DNA of 64,000 bases, taken from NCBI RefSeq assembly GCF_001623525.1, contig NZ_CP015225.1, positions 6,522,501 to 6,586,500 on the forward strand. The letters are read 5' to 3'. The notes beneath the pieces are model-generated. The model had not been told where the DNA came from. It was given only the letters and a program-made list of their open reading frames with translations, and did no database searches. Position 1 is the stretch's first letter. Each line of letters opens with the position of its first letter. This document shows positions 31,748 to 42,047 of this stretch, one piece after another. The stretch comes from Pseudomonas fluorescens. Its GTDB lineage: Bacteria; Pseudomonadota; Gammaproteobacteria; Pseudomonadales; Pseudomonadaceae. The position numbers and the translations under genes were made by a program.

Positions 31748-32359
31748 ATGACCGACACCCCGGATCGCGACGAACGCCACCTGGCGCGCATGCTGCGCAA
31801 GAAAGCCGTGATCGACGAGCGCATCGCCAATTCGCCGAACGAGTGTGGCCTGCTGCTGGTGCTGACCGGCAACGGCAAGGGCAAGAGCAGTTCGGCGTTC
31901 GGCATGCTCGCCCGGGCCATGGGCCACGGCATGCAGTGTGGTGTGGTGCAGTTCATCAAGGGGCGCAACAGCACGGGCGAAGAATTGTTTTTCCGCCGCT
32001 TCCCGGAGCAGGTGCGCTTTCATGTCATGGGCGAAGGCTTCACTTGGGAAACCCAGGATCGCCAGCGCGATATTGCCGCCGCCGAAGCGGCCTGGACGGT
32101 ATCGCGCCAGTTGCTCAGCGATCCTTCCGTGGGCCTGGTGGTGCTCGATGAACTCAATATCGCCCTCAAGCACGGTTACCTCGACCTCGATCAGGTCCTC
32201 AGCGATCTCCAGGCCCGCCCGCCGATGCAACACGTGGTGGTGACCGGTCGTGGCGCCAAGCCGGAAATGATCGAACTGGCCGACACCGTCACCGAGATGG
32301 GCATGGTCAAGCACGCGTTCCAGGCCGGCATCAAGGCGCAGAAAGGCGTCGAGCTGTGA
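31748..32359 (+). CDS. cobO: Cob(I)yrinic acid a,c-diamide adenosyltransferase CobO
   Basis: 203 aa from the ATG at 31748 with CGGAGAG upstream. The P-loop TGNGKGKSSSAFG, VVQFIKGRNSTGEE and VVLDELNIALKHGYLD are the CobA/CobO/BtuR signatures. It transfers the 5'-deoxyadenosyl group of ATP to cobalt. First gene after the riboswitch; its stop overlaps the cobB start (GTGA). Confidence 0.96.
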   Translation: MTDTPDRDERHLARMLRKKAVIDERIANSPNECGLLLVLTGNGKGKSSSAFGMLARAMGHGMQCGVVQFIKGRNSTGEELFFRRFPEQVRFHVMGEGFTWETQDRQRDIAAAEAAWTVSRQLLSDPSVGLVVLDELNIALKHGYLDLDQVLSDLQARPPMQHVVVTGRGAKPEMIELADTVTEMGMVKHAFQAGIKAQKGVEL

Positions 32360-33687
32360 GTGACACGTCCATGACGAGTCGCCATTGCCCGGCGGTGCTG
32401 ATCGCCGCTCCGGCTTCGGGGCAAGGCAAGACCACCGTCACCGCCGCCCTGGCCCGTTTGCATCGCAACCAGGGGCGCAAGGTACGCGTCTTCAAGTGTG
32501 GCCCGGACTTTCTCGATCCGATGATTCTCGAGCGGGCCAGCGGCGCGCCGGTCTATCAGTTGGACATGTGGATGGTCGGCGAGCAGGAAAGTCGTCGGTT
32601 GTTGTGGGAAGCCGCCGCCGAAGCAGACCTGATCCTGATCGAAGGGGTGATGGGGTTGTTCGACGGCACCCCGTCCAGCGCCGACCTGGCGCGACATTTT
32701 GGTGTACCGGTGCTGGCGGTGATCGATGGCACGGCCATGGCCCAGACCTTCGGCGCCCTGGCCTTGGGCCTGGCGCGTTATCAAGCGGACTTGCCGTTCG
32801 CCGGGGTCTTGGCCAACCGCGTTGGCACCTTGCGCCACGCGCAGTTGCTCGAAGGCAGCCTGACCGAAGGCCTGCGCTGGTACGGCGCGCTGTCCCGGGA
32901 AACCGGCATCGAGTTGCCCAGCCGTCATCTCGGGCTGGTCCAGGCCAGCGAGTTGAATGACCTCGACCTGCGCCTCGACGCGGCAGCCGAGGCCCTGGCC
33001 GGCAGTTGCGAAGTGGCGCTGCCGCCAGCGGTCGAATTCGCCGCGCCCGAGGTGATCGACCCGCAACCATGGCTCGACGGCGTGCGCATCGCCGTGGCCC
33101 GGGACGAAGCGTTTGCCTTCACCTATGGCGCGAGCCTGGATCTGTTGCGGGCCATGGGCGCGCAGTTGAGCTTTTTTTCGCCGATTCATGACAGCGAATT
33201 GCCCGAGGCGGACAGCCTGTATCTGCCCGGCGGTTATCCAGAGCTGCACCACGTTGCGTTGGCCCGGAACACGCCGATGTTGGCGGCGATCCGTGCCCAC
33301 CATGCAGCCGGTAAACCGTTGCTCGCCGAATGTGGCGGTATGTTGTATCTGCTTGATTCATTGACCGATGTCGAAGGCGTGCGTGCCGAGCTGCTGGGCT
33401 TGCTCGCGGGTGAGGCGCAGATGCAAAAGCGTCTGGCGGCCCTGGCGCTGCAATCGGTGGACTTGCCGGAAGGCATCTTGCGTGGGCATACCTATCATCA
33501 TTCGCTGACCAGCACCGAACTTGAACCGATTGCCCGTGGCCATAGCCCCAACGGGGGGCGTGGGGCAGAAGCGGTGTTCCGGCAGGGGCGGATGACGGCT
33601 TCCTATGTGCATTTTTATTTTCCGTCGAATCCGAGGGCGATTGCCGCGCTGTTTGCGCCTGACCTTGAGGCCGCGAAAAGGCCATGA
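32356..33687 (+). CDS. cobB: Cobyrinate a,c-diamide synthase CobB
   Basis: 443 aa from a GTG that overlaps the cobO stop; an ATG at 32371 (MTSRHCPAV) is a possible alternative. The N-half is a dethiobiotin-synthetase-like ATPase (LIAAPASGQGKTTVTAAL, EGVMGLFDG). The C-half is a class I glutamine amidotransferase with the Cys in LAECGGMLYLL and PGGYPELH. It amidates the a and c side chains of (hydrogeno)cobyrinate. It overlaps bluB by 4 nt. Confidence 0.95.
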   Translation: MSDTSMTSRHCPAVLIAAPASGQGKTTVTAALARLHRNQGRKVRVFKCGPDFLDPMILERASGAPVYQLDMWMVGEQESRRLLWEAAAEADLILIEGVMGLFDGTPSSADLARHFGVPVLAVIDGTAMAQTFGALALGLARYQADLPFAGVLANRVGTLRHAQLLEGSLTEGLRWYGALSRETGIELPSRHLGLVQASELNDLDLRLDAAAEALAGSCEVALPPAVEFAAPEVIDPQPWLDGVRIAVARDEAFAFTYGASLDLLRAMGAQLSFFSPIHDSELPEADSLYLPGGYPELHHVALARNTPMLAAIRAHHAAGKPLLAECGGMLYLLDSLTDVEGVRAELLGLLAGEAQMQKRLAALALQSVDLPEGILRGHTYHHSLTSTELEPIARGHSPNGGRGAEAVFRQGRMTASYVHFYFPSNPRAIAALFAPDLEAAKRP

Positions 33688-34334
33688 CCGACAACGCTTT
33701 CTCCCAGGTCGAACGCGACGCAATCTACCGCGCCATCGCCGAGCGCCGTGACATGCGCCACTTCAGCGGCGGCACGGTCGAACCGGCCTTGCTGCGCCGG
33801 CTGCTGGAAGCCGCGCACCAGGCGCCCAGCGTGGGCCTGATGCAACCGTGGCGGTTTATCCGCATCAGTGACCGCGCCTTGCGCGGGAACATCCAGCAGT
33901 TGGTGGAAGAAGAACGCATCCGCACCGCCGAGGCCCTCGGCGAGCGCAGCGATGAATTCATGAAGCTCAAGGTCGAAGGCATCAACGACTGCGCCGAGGT
34001 GCTGGTGGCGGCGTTGATGGAGGATCGCGAGCGGCACATCTTCGGTCGCCGGACCTTGCCGGAAATGGACCTGGCCTCGCTGTCCTGCGCGATCCAGAAC
34101 TTGTGGCTGGCGGCCCGCGCCGAAGGCCTGGGGATGGGCTGGGTGTCGTTGTTCGATCCCCAGGCCCTGGCCGATCTGCTGGGCCTGCCAGCGGGCGCCA
34201 AGCCGTTGGCGATACTCTGCCTGGGTCCGGTCGAGGCTTTTTACCCGGCGCCGATGCTCGCCCTGGAAGGCTGGGCGCAACCGCGTTCGCTGAATGAACT
34301 GCTCTATGAAAACCAGTGGGGCGTGCGCCCATGA
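33684..34334 (+). CDS. bluB: 5,6-dimethylbenzimidazole synthase BluB
   Basis: 216 aa, nitroreductase-like. [10 protein letters not shown] at the N-terminus, [15 protein letters not shown], and [12 protein letters not shown] are BluB signatures. It uses O2 to break FMNH2 and form the lower ligand DMB. The aerobic enzyme fits an obligate respirer. It sits between cobB and cbiB, with 4-nt overlaps on both sides. Confidence 0.95.
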   Translation: MTDNAFSQVERDAIYRAIAERRDMRHFSGGTVEPALLRRLLEAAHQAPSVGLMQPWRFIRISDRALRGNIQQLVEEERIRTAEALGERSDEFMKLKVEGINDCAEVLVAALMEDRERHIFGRRTLPEMDLASLSCAIQNLWLAARAEGLGMGWVSLFDPQALADLLGLPAGAKPLAILCLGPVEAFYPAPMLALEGWAQPRSLNELLYENQWGVRP

Positions 34335-35239
34335 GCGTGGCCTTGCTCACGGTCGCCGCGGTGGCGCTGGATGCGTTGCTGGGTGAGCCCCGGCGTTGGC
34401 ATCCGCTGGTGGCGTTCGGCGGTTTTGCCTCGCGGATCGAACAACGTTTCAACTCCGGTGGGCGCGGCTGGCGCAGCCATGGGGTGACGGCGTGGATCAT
34501 CGCCGTGGTGCCCTTGACCTTGCTCGCCACGGCCCTGTCTTGGGCGCCCATGGTGGGCTGGCTGGTGGACATCCTCGCGCTGTACTGCGCCCTCGGCCTG
34601 CGCAGCCTCGGCGAACATGTCGAGCCGGTGGCCCAGGCGCTGCGCAGTGGCGATCTGGATGAAGCGCGCCTGCGTGTCGGCTACCTGGTCAGCCGCGAAA
34701 CCCGCGAGCTGGACGAAACCGCCGTGGCCCGTGCCGCCACCGAGTCGGTGCTGGAGAACGGCAGCGACGCGGTGTTCGCCGCGCTGTTCTGGTTCGCCGT
34801 GGCCGGCGCGCCCGGTGTGGTGTTGTACCGCTTGAGCAATACCCTCGATGCCATGTGGGGCTATCGCAACGAGCGTTTCGAGCGCTTCGGCTGGGCGGCG
34901 GCAAAGATCGACGATGTGCTCAACTACATTCCGGCGCGTCTGGTGGCGTTGACCTACGCGCTGCTCGGCAAGACCCGCCTGGCACTCAAGTGCTGGCGCA
35001 GCCAGGGCCCGACCTGGGACAGCCCCAATGCCGGGCCGGTCATGGCTGCCGGTGCCGGTGCGCTGGGTGTGGAGTTGGGCGGGGCGGCGGTTTATCACGG
35101 TGAACTGCACCAACGTCCGCCGCTGGGCGAAGGCGTGCCGGCGAGCGCAGACTCCATTGATCGCGGCTGGCAATTGGTCCAGCGCGGCGTATGGTTATGG
35201 CTGCTGATTCTCTGCCTGGGAGCTGAGTTTTATGCTTGA
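34331..35239 (+). CDS. cbiB: Adenosylcobinamide-phosphate synthase CbiB (CobD in P. denitrificans naming)
   Basis: 302 aa from the ATG at 34331 in ATGA overlap with bluB. Integral membrane protein with [60 protein letters not shown] and [19 protein letters not shown]. It joins aminopropanol (phosphate) to adenosylcobyric acid. Its end overlaps the next gene by 8 nt. Confidence 0.95.
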   Translation: MSVALLTVAAVALDALLGEPRRWHPLVAFGGFASRIEQRFNSGGRGWRSHGVTAWIIAVVPLTLLATALSWAPMVGWLVDILALYCALGLRSLGEHVEPVAQALRSGDLDEARLRVGYLVSRETRELDETAVARAATESVLENGSDAVFAALFWFAVAGAPGVVLYRLSNTLDAMWGYRNERFERFGWAAAKIDDVLNYIPARLVALTYALLGKTRLALKCWRSQGPTWDSPNAGPVMAAGAGALGVELGGAAVYHGELHQRPPLGEGVPASADSIDRGWQLVQRGVWLWLLILCLGAEFYA

Positions 35240-36224
35240 GCACGGTGGGCGCTTGCGTAACGCGGCCCGGCAATACGGCATCGCCGAGGCTGACTGGCTG
35301 GATTTGTCCAGCGGCCTGGCGCCTTGGCCGTTCGAGGTTCCGGCGATTCCCCTGCGGGCCTGGGCGCGCCTGCCGGAAACCGATGACGGCCTGGAACAGG
35401 CCGCCTGCGACTACTACGGTGCGTTGGATGTATTGCCGGTGGCCGGTTCGCAAATGGCCATCCAGCTGTTGCCGCGCCTGCGCCGGGCTGGCAAGGTCGG
35501 CGTCTTGTCGCCGTGTTACGCCGAGCACGCCGAAGCCTGGCGCCGCAGCGGCTACATCGTGCGCGAAGTGCTGGAGTCGGAGGTGGATTTCTTTCTCGAC
35601 AGCCTCGACGTGCTGGTGGTGGTCAATCCGAACAATCCCACGGGCCTGAGCCTTGCACCCGAGCGCTTGCTGGACTGGCATGGGCGCCTGGCTCAGCGCG
35701 GTGGCTGGCTGGTGGTGGATGAAGCCTTCATGGACGTCACGCCGGCGCTGAGTCTGGCGGCGCACACCCATCTGGTCGGGTTGATCGTGCTGCGCTCGTT
35801 TGGCAAGTTCTTTGGCCTGGCCGGGGTTCGCCTGGGGTTTGTACTGGCCGAGCGCCGCTTGCTCAAGTTGCTCGCCGAACAGGTCGGGCCGTGGGTGGTC
35901 AGCGGGCCGACCCGGGTGCTGGGGCAGGCGTGCTTGCTGGACACTGATGCCCACGCCTACCAGCGCCAACGCTGCGAAGCCAACAGCCAACGCCTGGCGC
36001 TGATGCTCGAACGCCACGGCTTCAAGCCACAGGGCGGCTGCGGGTTGTTCCAATGGCTGGTCACCGAACACGCCCTGGGGCTTCATGATTTCATGGCCCA
36101 TCGCGGCATTCTCCTGCGCTTGTTTACCAACACCAGCAGCCTGCGCTTCGGACTGCCAGCCGACGACAGCGAATTCCTGCGCCTCGAACAGGCCTTAGAG
36201 GCCTACACCAAGGACATTCGATGA
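35232..36224 (+). CDS. cobD: Threonine-phosphate decarboxylase CobD (CobC in P. denitrificans naming)
   Basis: 330 aa, class I aminotransferase fold. It begins [35 protein letters not shown] binds [11 protein letters not shown] carries the Asp, and [16 protein letters not shown] carries the Schiff-base Lys. It produces aminopropanol phosphate for the nucleotide loop. ATGA overlap with cobQ. Confidence 0.93.
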   Translation: MLEHGGRLRNAARQYGIAEADWLDLSSGLAPWPFEVPAIPLRAWARLPETDDGLEQAACDYYGALDVLPVAGSQMAIQLLPRLRRAGKVGVLSPCYAEHAEAWRRSGYIVREVLESEVDFFLDSLDVLVVVNPNNPTGLSLAPERLLDWHGRLAQRGGWLVVDEAFMDVTPALSLAAHTHLVGLIVLRSFGKFFGLAGVRLGFVLAERRLLKLLAEQVGPWVVSGPTRVLGQACLLDTDAHAYQRQRCEANSQRLALMLERHGFKPQGGCGLFQWLVTEHALGLHDFMAHRGILLRLFTNTSSLRFGLPADDSEFLRLEQALEAYTKDIR

Positions 36225-37672
36225 CCACTGTGATGGTGCAAGGCACCACGTCCGATGCCGGCAAAAGTACCTTGGTCACGGCTTTATGCCGCTGGGTCCG
36301 CCGCCAGGGTGTCAGCGTGGTGCCGTTCAAGCCGCAGAACATGGCGCTCAACAGCGCCGTGACCGCTGACGGCGGCGAAATCGGCCGCGCTCAGGCGGTG
36401 CAGGCCCAGGCCGCCGGCCTCGAACCGCACACCGACATGAACCCGGTGCTGCTCAAGCCCAACAGCGACACGGGCGCCCAGGTGATCATCCACGGTCGCG
36501 CCGTGACCACCATGAATGCCGTGGCCTATCACGATTACAAAGCCATCGCGATGCAAGCGGTGCTGGCCTCCCACACGCGCTTGAGCGCGGCCTATCCGGT
36601 AGTGATGGTGGAGGGCGCCGGCTCGCCAGCGGAGATCAACCTGCGTGCTGGCGACATTGCCAACATGGGCTTTGCCGAGGCGGTGGACTGCCCGGTGCTG
36701 CTGATCGCCGACATCAATCGCGGTGGAGTATTCGCCCATCTGGTCGGTACGCTGGAGTTGCTTTCACCCAGCGAGCAGGCGCGGGTCAAGGGTTTCGTCA
36801 TCAACCGTTTTCGCGGCGACATCGCCTTGTTGCAACCGGGCCTCGATTGGCTGGAGGCGCGCACCGGCAAACCGGTGGTGGGCGTGTTGCCCTACGTGAT
36901 GGACCTGCACCTGGAAGCCGAGGACGGCCTCGACCAGCGCCAGGCCGACAAGGTCGAACAGCTGCTCAAGGTGGTGGTGCCGGTTTTGCCGCGCATCAGC
37001 AACCACACCGATTTCGATCCGTTGCGCCTGCATCCGCAGGTCGACCTGCAATTCATCGGCCCCGGCCAGCCCATCCCGCCGGCCGACCTGATCATCCTGC
37101 CCGGTTCGAAAAGCGTGCGCAGCGACCTGGCCTACCTGCGCGCCAACGGCTGGGAAAGCGCGCTCCAACGGCACCTGCGCTACGGCGGCAAGCTGCTGGG
37201 CATTTGCGGCGGCTTGCAGATGCTCGGCCAGCAGGTCCACGACCCGCTGGGGCTGGAAGGCGCGGCGGGCTCCAGTGCCGGCCTGGGCCTGCTGGCCTTT
37301 GAAACGACGCTGGAACACGAGAAACAACTGCGCAATGTCCGCGGGCGATTGGCCTTGGAAGAGGCTGAAGTCAGCGGCTATGAGATTCACGCCGGCGTGA
37401 CCACCGGCCCGGCACTGGAACACGCAGCGGTGTACCTGGAAGACGGCCGTTGCGACGGCGCGCAAAGTCTCGATGGGCAGATTTTCGGCACCTACCTGCA
37501 TGGGCTGTTCGAGTCTCCCCAGGCCAGCAGCGCGTTGTTGCGCTGGGCTGGGTTGCCGGATGTGCAAACGGTGGATTACCACGGCTTGCGCGAGCGGGAC
37601 ATCGAGCGGTTGGCGGATCTGGTGGCGCGGCATCTGGACACTGGTTTGTTGCGTGAACTCTGTGGGATTTAG
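36221..37672 (+). CDS. cobQ: Cobyric acid synthase CobQ
   Basis: 483 aa. The N-terminal ATPase has [19 protein letters not shown] and [23 protein letters not shown] is typical of CobQ. The C-terminal amidotransferase has the Cys in [12 protein letters not shown] and GTYLHGLFE with the catalytic His. It adds four amides to adenosylcobyrinate a,c-diamide. A 35-bp gap to cobU is one of the few untranslated joints in the operon. Confidence 0.96.
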   Translation: MTTVMVQGTTSDAGKSTLVTALCRWVRRQGVSVVPFKPQNMALNSAVTADGGEIGRAQAVQAQAAGLEPHTDMNPVLLKPNSDTGAQVIIHGRAVTTMNAVAYHDYKAIAMQAVLASHTRLSAAYPVVMVEGAGSPAEINLRAGDIANMGFAEAVDCPVLLIADINRGGVFAHLVGTLELLSPSEQARVKGFVINRFRGDIALLQPGLDWLEARTGKPVVGVLPYVMDLHLEAEDGLDQRQADKVEQLLKVVVPVLPRISNHTDFDPLRLHPQVDLQFIGPGQPIPPADLIILPGSKSVRSDLAYLRANGWESALQRHLRYGGKLLGICGGLQMLGQQVHDPLGLEGAAGSSAGLGLLAFETTLEHEKQLRNVRGRLALEEAEVSGYEIHAGVTTGPALEHAAVYLEDGRCDGAQSLDGQIFGTYLHGLFESPQASSALLRWAGLPDVQTVDYHGLRERDIERLADLVARHLDTGLLRELCGI

Positions 37673-37707
37673 GCCGGCAGCAACACCGCCATTGAAAGGT
37701 AAAACAC

Positions 37708-38229
37708 ATGCTCCAACTGATCCTCGGCGGCGCCCGCTCCGGCAAAAGCCGCCTGGCGGAAAAACTCGCGGTCGAAACAGGCTTGCCAGTGACCTACATC
37801 GCCACCAGCCAGCCCCTGGACGGCGAGATGAACGCACGGGTCGCCCAACACCGAGCCCGTCGCCCGGCCGAATGGGCGCTGGTGGAAGAACCCTTGGCCC
37901 TGGCCCGGGTGCTGCAAGAAAACGCCGCCCCCGGACAATGTCTGCTGGTGGATTGCCTGACCCTGTGGCTGACCAACCTGCTGATGCTCGACGACCCCGA
38001 GCGGCTGAACGCAGAACGCGAAGCACTGCTGGACTGCCTCGCCGCGCTGCCCGGGGAGATCATTTTTGTCAGCAACGAGACTGGCATGGGTGTCGTGCCC
38101 CTGGGCGAGTTGACTCGCCGTTATGTCGATGAAGCCGGTTGGCTGCATCAAGCCTTGGCCGAACGGTGTCAGCGCGTCGTGCTGACCGTCGCCGGCCTGC
38201 CCCTGACTCTCAAAGGTACTGCGTTATGA
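37708..38229 (+). CDS. cobU: Adenosylcobinamide kinase/guanylyltransferase CobU (CobP)
   Basis: 173 aa. The P-loop [59 protein letters not shown] and [12 protein letters not shown] follow in the CobU order. It phosphorylates adenosylcobinamide and then attaches GMP. ATGA overlap with cobT. Confidence 0.96.
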   Translation: MLQLILGGARSGKSRLAEKLAVETGLPVTYIATSQPLDGEMNARVAQHRARRPAEWALVEEPLALARVLQENAAPGQCLLVDCLTLWLTNLLMLDDPERLNAEREALLDCLAALPGEIIFVSNETGMGVVPLGELTRRYVDEAGWLHQALAERCQRVVLTVAGLPLTLKGTAL

Positions 38230-39281
38230 ATCACCGCTGGTGGCTGGACCCGTGCAAGCCCCTCGATACCCAGGCCCTGGAACAGGCCACGGCCCGTCAG
38301 CAACAACTGACCAAACCGGCCGGCTCCCTCGGGCGGCTGGAGTCGGTGGCGGTGCAACTGGCGGGGCTGCAAGGGCAGGTCAAGCCGAGTCTGGATCACG
38401 TCTGGATCGCGATTTTTGCCGGTGACCATGGCGTGGTGGCGGAGGGCGTCTCAGCCTTTCCCCAGGAAGTGACCGGGCAGATGCTGCTCAACTTCGTCAG
38501 CGGCGGCGCGGCCATCAGCGTCCTGGCGCGGCAACTGGGCGCTTCGCTGGAAGTGGTGGACCTGGGCACCGTAACGCCTGCGCTGGACCTGCCCGGCGTG
38601 CGGCATCTGCGCGTCGGCCCCGGCACGGCGAATTTCGTCCATGGCCCGGCGATGACCGTGGCCCAAGGCGAGCAAGCCCTGCAAGCCGGCCGCGACAGTG
38701 TGCAGCGTGCCGTTGCAGCCGGGACGCACTTGTTCATTGGTGGCGAGATGGGCATCGGCAACACCACGGCGGCCAGCGCCCTGGCCTGTGCCTTGCTTGA
38801 TTGCCCGGTGGCGCATCTGGTTGGTCCGGGCACCGGGCTGGACGCGGCGGGTGTCAGCCACAAGGCCCAGGTGATCGAACGGGCCCTGGCGCTGCACGCA
38901 GCCCAACGCGACGACCCGTTGCAGACCCTGTTCAACCTCGGCGGTTTTGAAATCGCCGCGTTGGCCGGCGCGTACCTGGCCTGTGCCCAGCAAGGCGTCG
39001 CCGTGCTGGTGGACGGGTTCATCTGCAGTGTCGCGGCTCTGGTGGCGGTACGCGTCAATCCCGGATGCCGGCCATGGTTGCTGTTCGGCCATCGCGGCGC
39101 CGAGCCGGGCCATCGCCACGTGCTGGAAACCCTCGGCGCCGAACCGCTGCTGGACCTTGGCCTGCGCCTGGGCGAGGGCAGTGGCGCGGCGTTGGCGGTG
39201 CCACTGTTGCGCCTGGCCTGTGGCTTGCACGGGCAGATGGCGACGTTTGCCGAAGCGGCCGTGGCGGATCGCCCGGCATGA
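38226..39281 (+). CDS. cobT: Nicotinate-nucleotide--DMB phosphoribosyltransferase CobT
   Basis: 351 aa from the ATG at 38226. [47 protein letters not shown] and [10 protein letters not shown] are diagnostic. It forms alpha-ribazole phosphate from DMB, consuming the BluB product made two enzymes earlier in the operon. It overlaps the phosphatase gene by 4 nt. Confidence 0.96.
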   Translation: MNHRWWLDPCKPLDTQALEQATARQQQLTKPAGSLGRLESVAVQLAGLQGQVKPSLDHVWIAIFAGDHGVVAEGVSAFPQEVTGQMLLNFVSGGAAISVLARQLGASLEVVDLGTVTPALDLPGVRHLRVGPGTANFVHGPAMTVAQGEQALQAGRDSVQRAVAAGTHLFIGGEMGIGNTTAASALACALLDCPVAHLVGPGTGLDAAGVSHKAQVIERALALHAAQRDDPLQTLFNLGGFEIAALAGAYLACAQQGVAVLVDGFICSVAALVAVRVNPGCRPWLLFGHRGAEPGHRHVLETLGAEPLLDLGLRLGEGSGAALAVPLLRLACGLHGQMATFAEAAVADRPA

Positions 39282-39853
39282 CCTTGCGCCTGGACCTGTT
39301 GCGTCACGGCGAAACCGAACTGGGCGGCGGACTGCGCGGCAGCCTCGACGACGCCTTGACCGCCAAGGGCTGGGAGCAAATGCACGCGGCAGTCATAGAA
39401 GGCGGGCCCTGGGATCGGTTGGTTAGTTCGCCGTTGCAGCGTTGCGCCCGTTTCGCCGAACAACTCGGCGCCCGGCTGGGCGTGCCAGTGCACTTGGACA
39501 AGGACCTGCAAGAGCTACATTTCGGCGCCTGGGAAGGCCGCAGCGCGGCGGCGTTGATGGACACCGATGCCGAAGCCTTAGGCCGATTCTGGGCCGATCC
39601 CTACAGCTTCACGCCACCCGATGGCGAGCCGGTGCTGGCGTTTTCCGGGCGCGTTTTGGCGGCGGTGGAACGCCTGCATAGCGCTTATGTCGGCCAGCGG
39701 ATTTTGCTGGTCAGCCATGGCGGCGTGATGCGCTTGCTGCTGGCACAGGCCCGGGGTCTGCCTCGGGAGCAACTGCTCAATGTCGAAGTCGGCCACGGCG
39801 CGTTGTTTACCCTGCACGTGTCGTCCGGTGCGCGGCTGGAAGAGGCGGTTTGA
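39278..39853 (+). CDS. cobC: Alpha-ribazole phosphatase (histidine phosphatase family)
   Basis: 191 aa from the ATG at 39278. [11 protein letters not shown] gives the phosphohistidine; [22 protein letters not shown] and [13 protein letters not shown] complete the family set. It removes phosphate from alpha-ribazole or adenosylcobalamin 5'-phosphate. The symbol is the Salmonella usage. It lies between cobT and cobS, as in many pseudomonads. Confidence 0.92.
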   Translation: MTLRLDLLRHGETELGGGLRGSLDDALTAKGWEQMHAAVIEGGPWDRLVSSPLQRCARFAEQLGARLGVPVHLDKDLQELHFGAWEGRSAAALMDTDAEALGRFWADPYSFTPPDGEPVLAFSGRVLAAVERLHSAYVGQRILLVSHGGVMRLLLAQARGLPREQLLNVEVGHGALFTLHVSSGARLEEAV

Positions 39854-39855
39854 CC

Positions 39856-40581
39856 ATGTTGCCATTCTGGATCGCCTTGCAATTTCTCAGCAGCCTGCCG
39901 GTTCGCCTGCCGGGCATGCCCGAGCCTGAGCAACTGGGCCGTTCGCTGTTGTTCTACCCGCTGGTGGGCCTGTTGTTCGGCGGTCTGCTGTGGCTGCTCA
40001 ATGCACTGCTGCTGGGTGCACCGTCGCTACTCCACGCCGCGCTGTTGCTGACGGCCTGGGTGTTGCTCAGCGCAGGCCTGCACCTCGACGGCCTGGCCGA
40101 CAGCGCCGACGCCTGGCTGGGCGGTTTTGGTGACCGCGAACGCACGCTGCTGATCATGAAGGATCCGCGCAGCGGACCCATTGCGGTGATCACCTTGGTG
40201 TTGGTGCTGCTGCTCAAGTTCGCCGCGCTGCTGGCGTTGATCGAGCAGGGGCAAGCGTTGGCCTTGATCATCGTGCCGGTGCTGGGGCGTGCGGCGTTGC
40301 TTGGCCTGTTTCTCAGCACACCTTACGTGCGCGCCGGCGGGTTGGGCCAAGCGCTTGCCGATCATCTGCCCCGGCGCGCGGGTGGATGGGTGTTGTTGGT
40401 GTGTGCGTTGGGCTGTGTGCTGGTGGCGGGGTGGCCCGGCGTTTGGGCATTGGCCGTTGCTTTCGCGGTGTTCGTTGGCTTGCGGCGGATGATGCTGCGC
40501 AGGCTCGGGGGCTGCACCGGGGATACAGCCGGGGCGTTGCTGGAGTTGCTTGAAATAGCGGTGCTGGTGGGGTGGGTCTGA
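39856..40581 (+). CDS. cobS: Adenosylcobinamide-GDP ribazoletransferase CobS
   Basis: 241 aa from the ATG at 39856; a TTG at 39850 would give the 4-nt overlap seen elsewhere in the operon and cannot be excluded. AGAGGCGG lies at a better distance from the ATG. Polytopic membrane protein with LHLDGLADSADAWLGGFGDRERTLLIMKDPRSGP, the active-site segment, and GGCTGDTAGALLE. It completes cobalamin assembly. Last gene of the operon. Confidence 0.94.
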   Translation: MLPFWIALQFLSSLPVRLPGMPEPEQLGRSLLFYPLVGLLFGGLLWLLNALLLGAPSLLHAALLLTAWVLLSAGLHLDGLADSADAWLGGFGDRERTLLIMKDPRSGPIAVITLVLVLLLKFAALLALIEQGQALALIIVPVLGRAALLGLFLSTPYVRAGGLGQALADHLPRRAGGWVLLVCALGCVLVAGWPGVWALAVAFAVFVGLRRMMLRRLGGCTGDTAGALLELLEIAVLVGWV

Positions 40582-40624
40582 GTTGACGGGAACGCGATGG
40601 TGGGCCGTTTCGGGATTTGAGGGG

Positions 40625-41359
40625 TCAACCCTTTAACCCACTCACCCGAGCAAACTCCATCAATCCACCGTCATGCCCAAGCCCCAACTTGTCCATGGCG
40701 GTGCGTTTTTGTCGGCTGATAGTTTTTTCACTGCGATTGAGCTGGGCTGCAATCTGTCTGCCCGACATCCCGTGCACGAACAGCCTCACCACCTCCAGCT
40801 CCCGTTCGGAAAGGCTCACCCGGTTGGCGTCCGAGCGCGTGGCGGCCAAGGTTTGCCCTCGCAGAAGCTCAAGAAAAGCCGGGCATGCATACTGCCGCCC
40901 CTGGGTGACACCGAGGATGGCCTGTTTCAGTTCCATCAAAGGACTGCGTTTATCGAACAAGCCGTTCACGCCGGTATTGAGCAAGGCCTGCAACACGGAC
41001 GGATTGCGTAGCATGGTGATCACGATCAGGGGGCAGGCGCGGTAGTGGCGTTTCAAATAGCCCATCAGGGCCAGGCCGTCCGGAAACTGCCCATCGGGCA
41101 TCGAATAGTCGCAGATGACCAGGTCGCAGGGGGTGCGCTCCAAGTGCTGGAGCAGTTCATCGGCGTTGCGAGCCTTGGCAACCACTGAAAACCCAGCCCC
41201 CGCCAGGACCATTTCGATACCCGTCAGCACGACGGGGTGATCATCGGCAAGGATGATGCGTATAGGGTTGTCCGAAGAAGGCCTGTGCGACACTCGCGTA
41301 TCGTCACAGGTGCTGAGGCCGAAAATGTCGCGGCATTCGGGCGTGTGGTTCAGATTCAT
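40625..41359 (-). CDS. RcsB-like response regulator (NarL/LuxR output)
   Basis: 244 aa from the ATG at 41359 with TAGAGGCAGCA upstream; an in-frame start at 41404 is less likely. Receiver: IRIILADDHPVVLTGIEMVL, phospho-Asp in DLVICDYSMPDGQFPDGLALM, and FDKRSPLMELKQAI. The SMP-GQ-DG spacing is like RcsB rather than NarL. The LuxR-type HTH is SERELEVVRLFVHGMSGRQIAAQLNRSEKTISRQK. No kinase gene is adjacent. It lies just downstream of the small LuxR gene on the same strand, with a 58-bp gap, and may share its transcript. Confidence 0.9.
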   Translation of the reverse strand: MNLNHTPECRDIFGLSTCDDTRVSHRPSSDNPIRIILADDHPVVLTGIEMVLAGAGFSVVAKARNADELLQHLERTPCDLVICDYSMPDGQFPDGLALMGYLKRHYRACPLIVITMLRNPSVLQALLNTGVNGLFDKRSPLMELKQAILGVTQGRQYACPAFLELLRGQTLAATRSDANRVSLSERELEVVRLFVHGMSGRQIAAQLNRSEKTISRQKRTAMDKLGLGHDGGLMEFARVSGLKG

Positions 41360-41417
41360 TGCTGCCTCTACAGGGGTCAAGTACATCCCGACCGCTGCTG
41401 ACAAGCCGTCGGAGCGC

Positions 41418-41693
41418 TCAGATCAAGCCTCGTTCGCGCGCGATTTTTCCCGCGAGATGACGCGAACTGACGCCGAATTTTCGGCGAATGTTGTTGAAGT
41501 GATAATTGACGTTGGCCTCGCTGCAATCAACGATGACGGCAATCTCCCAAGAAGATTTGCCAGCCTCGCTCCACTGCAGGAATTCCTTCTCCCGATTGGT
41601 GAGTCGGATCGCTTGAGCAGGTTTTTTTTCCGTGGAGTGGTAATGGTCTTGGTATGGCGCCGAACGTCCAGAAATCGCGGTGCTGTGGTACAT
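41418..41693 (-). CDS. LuxR-type protein reduced to the HTH domain
   Basis: 91 aa from the ATG at 41693, preceded by GGGAG at 9 nt; another ATG at 41708 is possible. Only a short N-terminal tail precedes the Lux[50 protein letters not shown]. This is the pattern of autoinducer-type LuxR proteins ([12 protein letters not shown]), not of NarL regulators. No ligand-binding or receiver domain is present, so it may be constitutively active, like other isolated LuxR HTH proteins. A lux box sits at promoter distance upstream. Confidence 0.88.
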   Translation of the reverse strand: MYHSTAISGRSAPYQDHYHSTEKKPAQAIRLTNREKEFLQWSEAGKSSWEIAVIVDCSEANVNYHFNNIRRKFGVSSRHLAGKIARERGLI

Positions 41694-41819
41694 GACTGAA
41701 ACTCCCATTCATCATCATTATTTGATGGCGTGGGGGTGGCGGAATCTTCCCACTTCTTGATGGCATGGTTCGCACAACCCGTCTTCAAGCCTGCAGGCAG
41801 GGCTGAAAGCACGGTTTCG

Positions 41820-41866
41820 TTTATAGCTTGATTCAAAGCACCTGAAACCTGTCAGACATTACAGGT
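41820..41866 (-). promoter_or_regulatory. Lux box and -10 of the HTH-only LuxR gene
   Basis: ACCTGT-N8-ACAGGT (41847-41866) is a perfect 6-bp inverted repeat with the arms and spacing of the classical 20-bp lux box. On the minus strand TATAAA (41825-41820) follows after 21 bp. This puts the box centre near -42.5 of a start at about 41813, the usual LuxR activation geometry. The leader to the ATG would be about 120 nt. The rest of the 371-bp space 41694-42064 holds no gene and one marR-type site. Confidence 0.75.
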
Positions 41867-42047
41867 GGGGGACTCTAATGAGTAATGGTTGAAAAGGCTG
41901 TCAGCCAAAGCGCCTGATTTTGTGGGATTTATTTCCGTCTGGTTGACGATTCCGTTTGTCCTGACCAAGCAAAAACCAGGAGAAAGCGAGGCTAGGGAAC
42001 ATGACATAAGTGAAAATCGCCATTTAAATTTGCATTCAATCAACCCC

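Noticed and set aside
40582..40629. GTTGAC...GTCAAC repeat between cobS and the response regulator gene, considered as a terminator
   Set aside because: Long separation, no stable short hairpin and no T-run on either strand.
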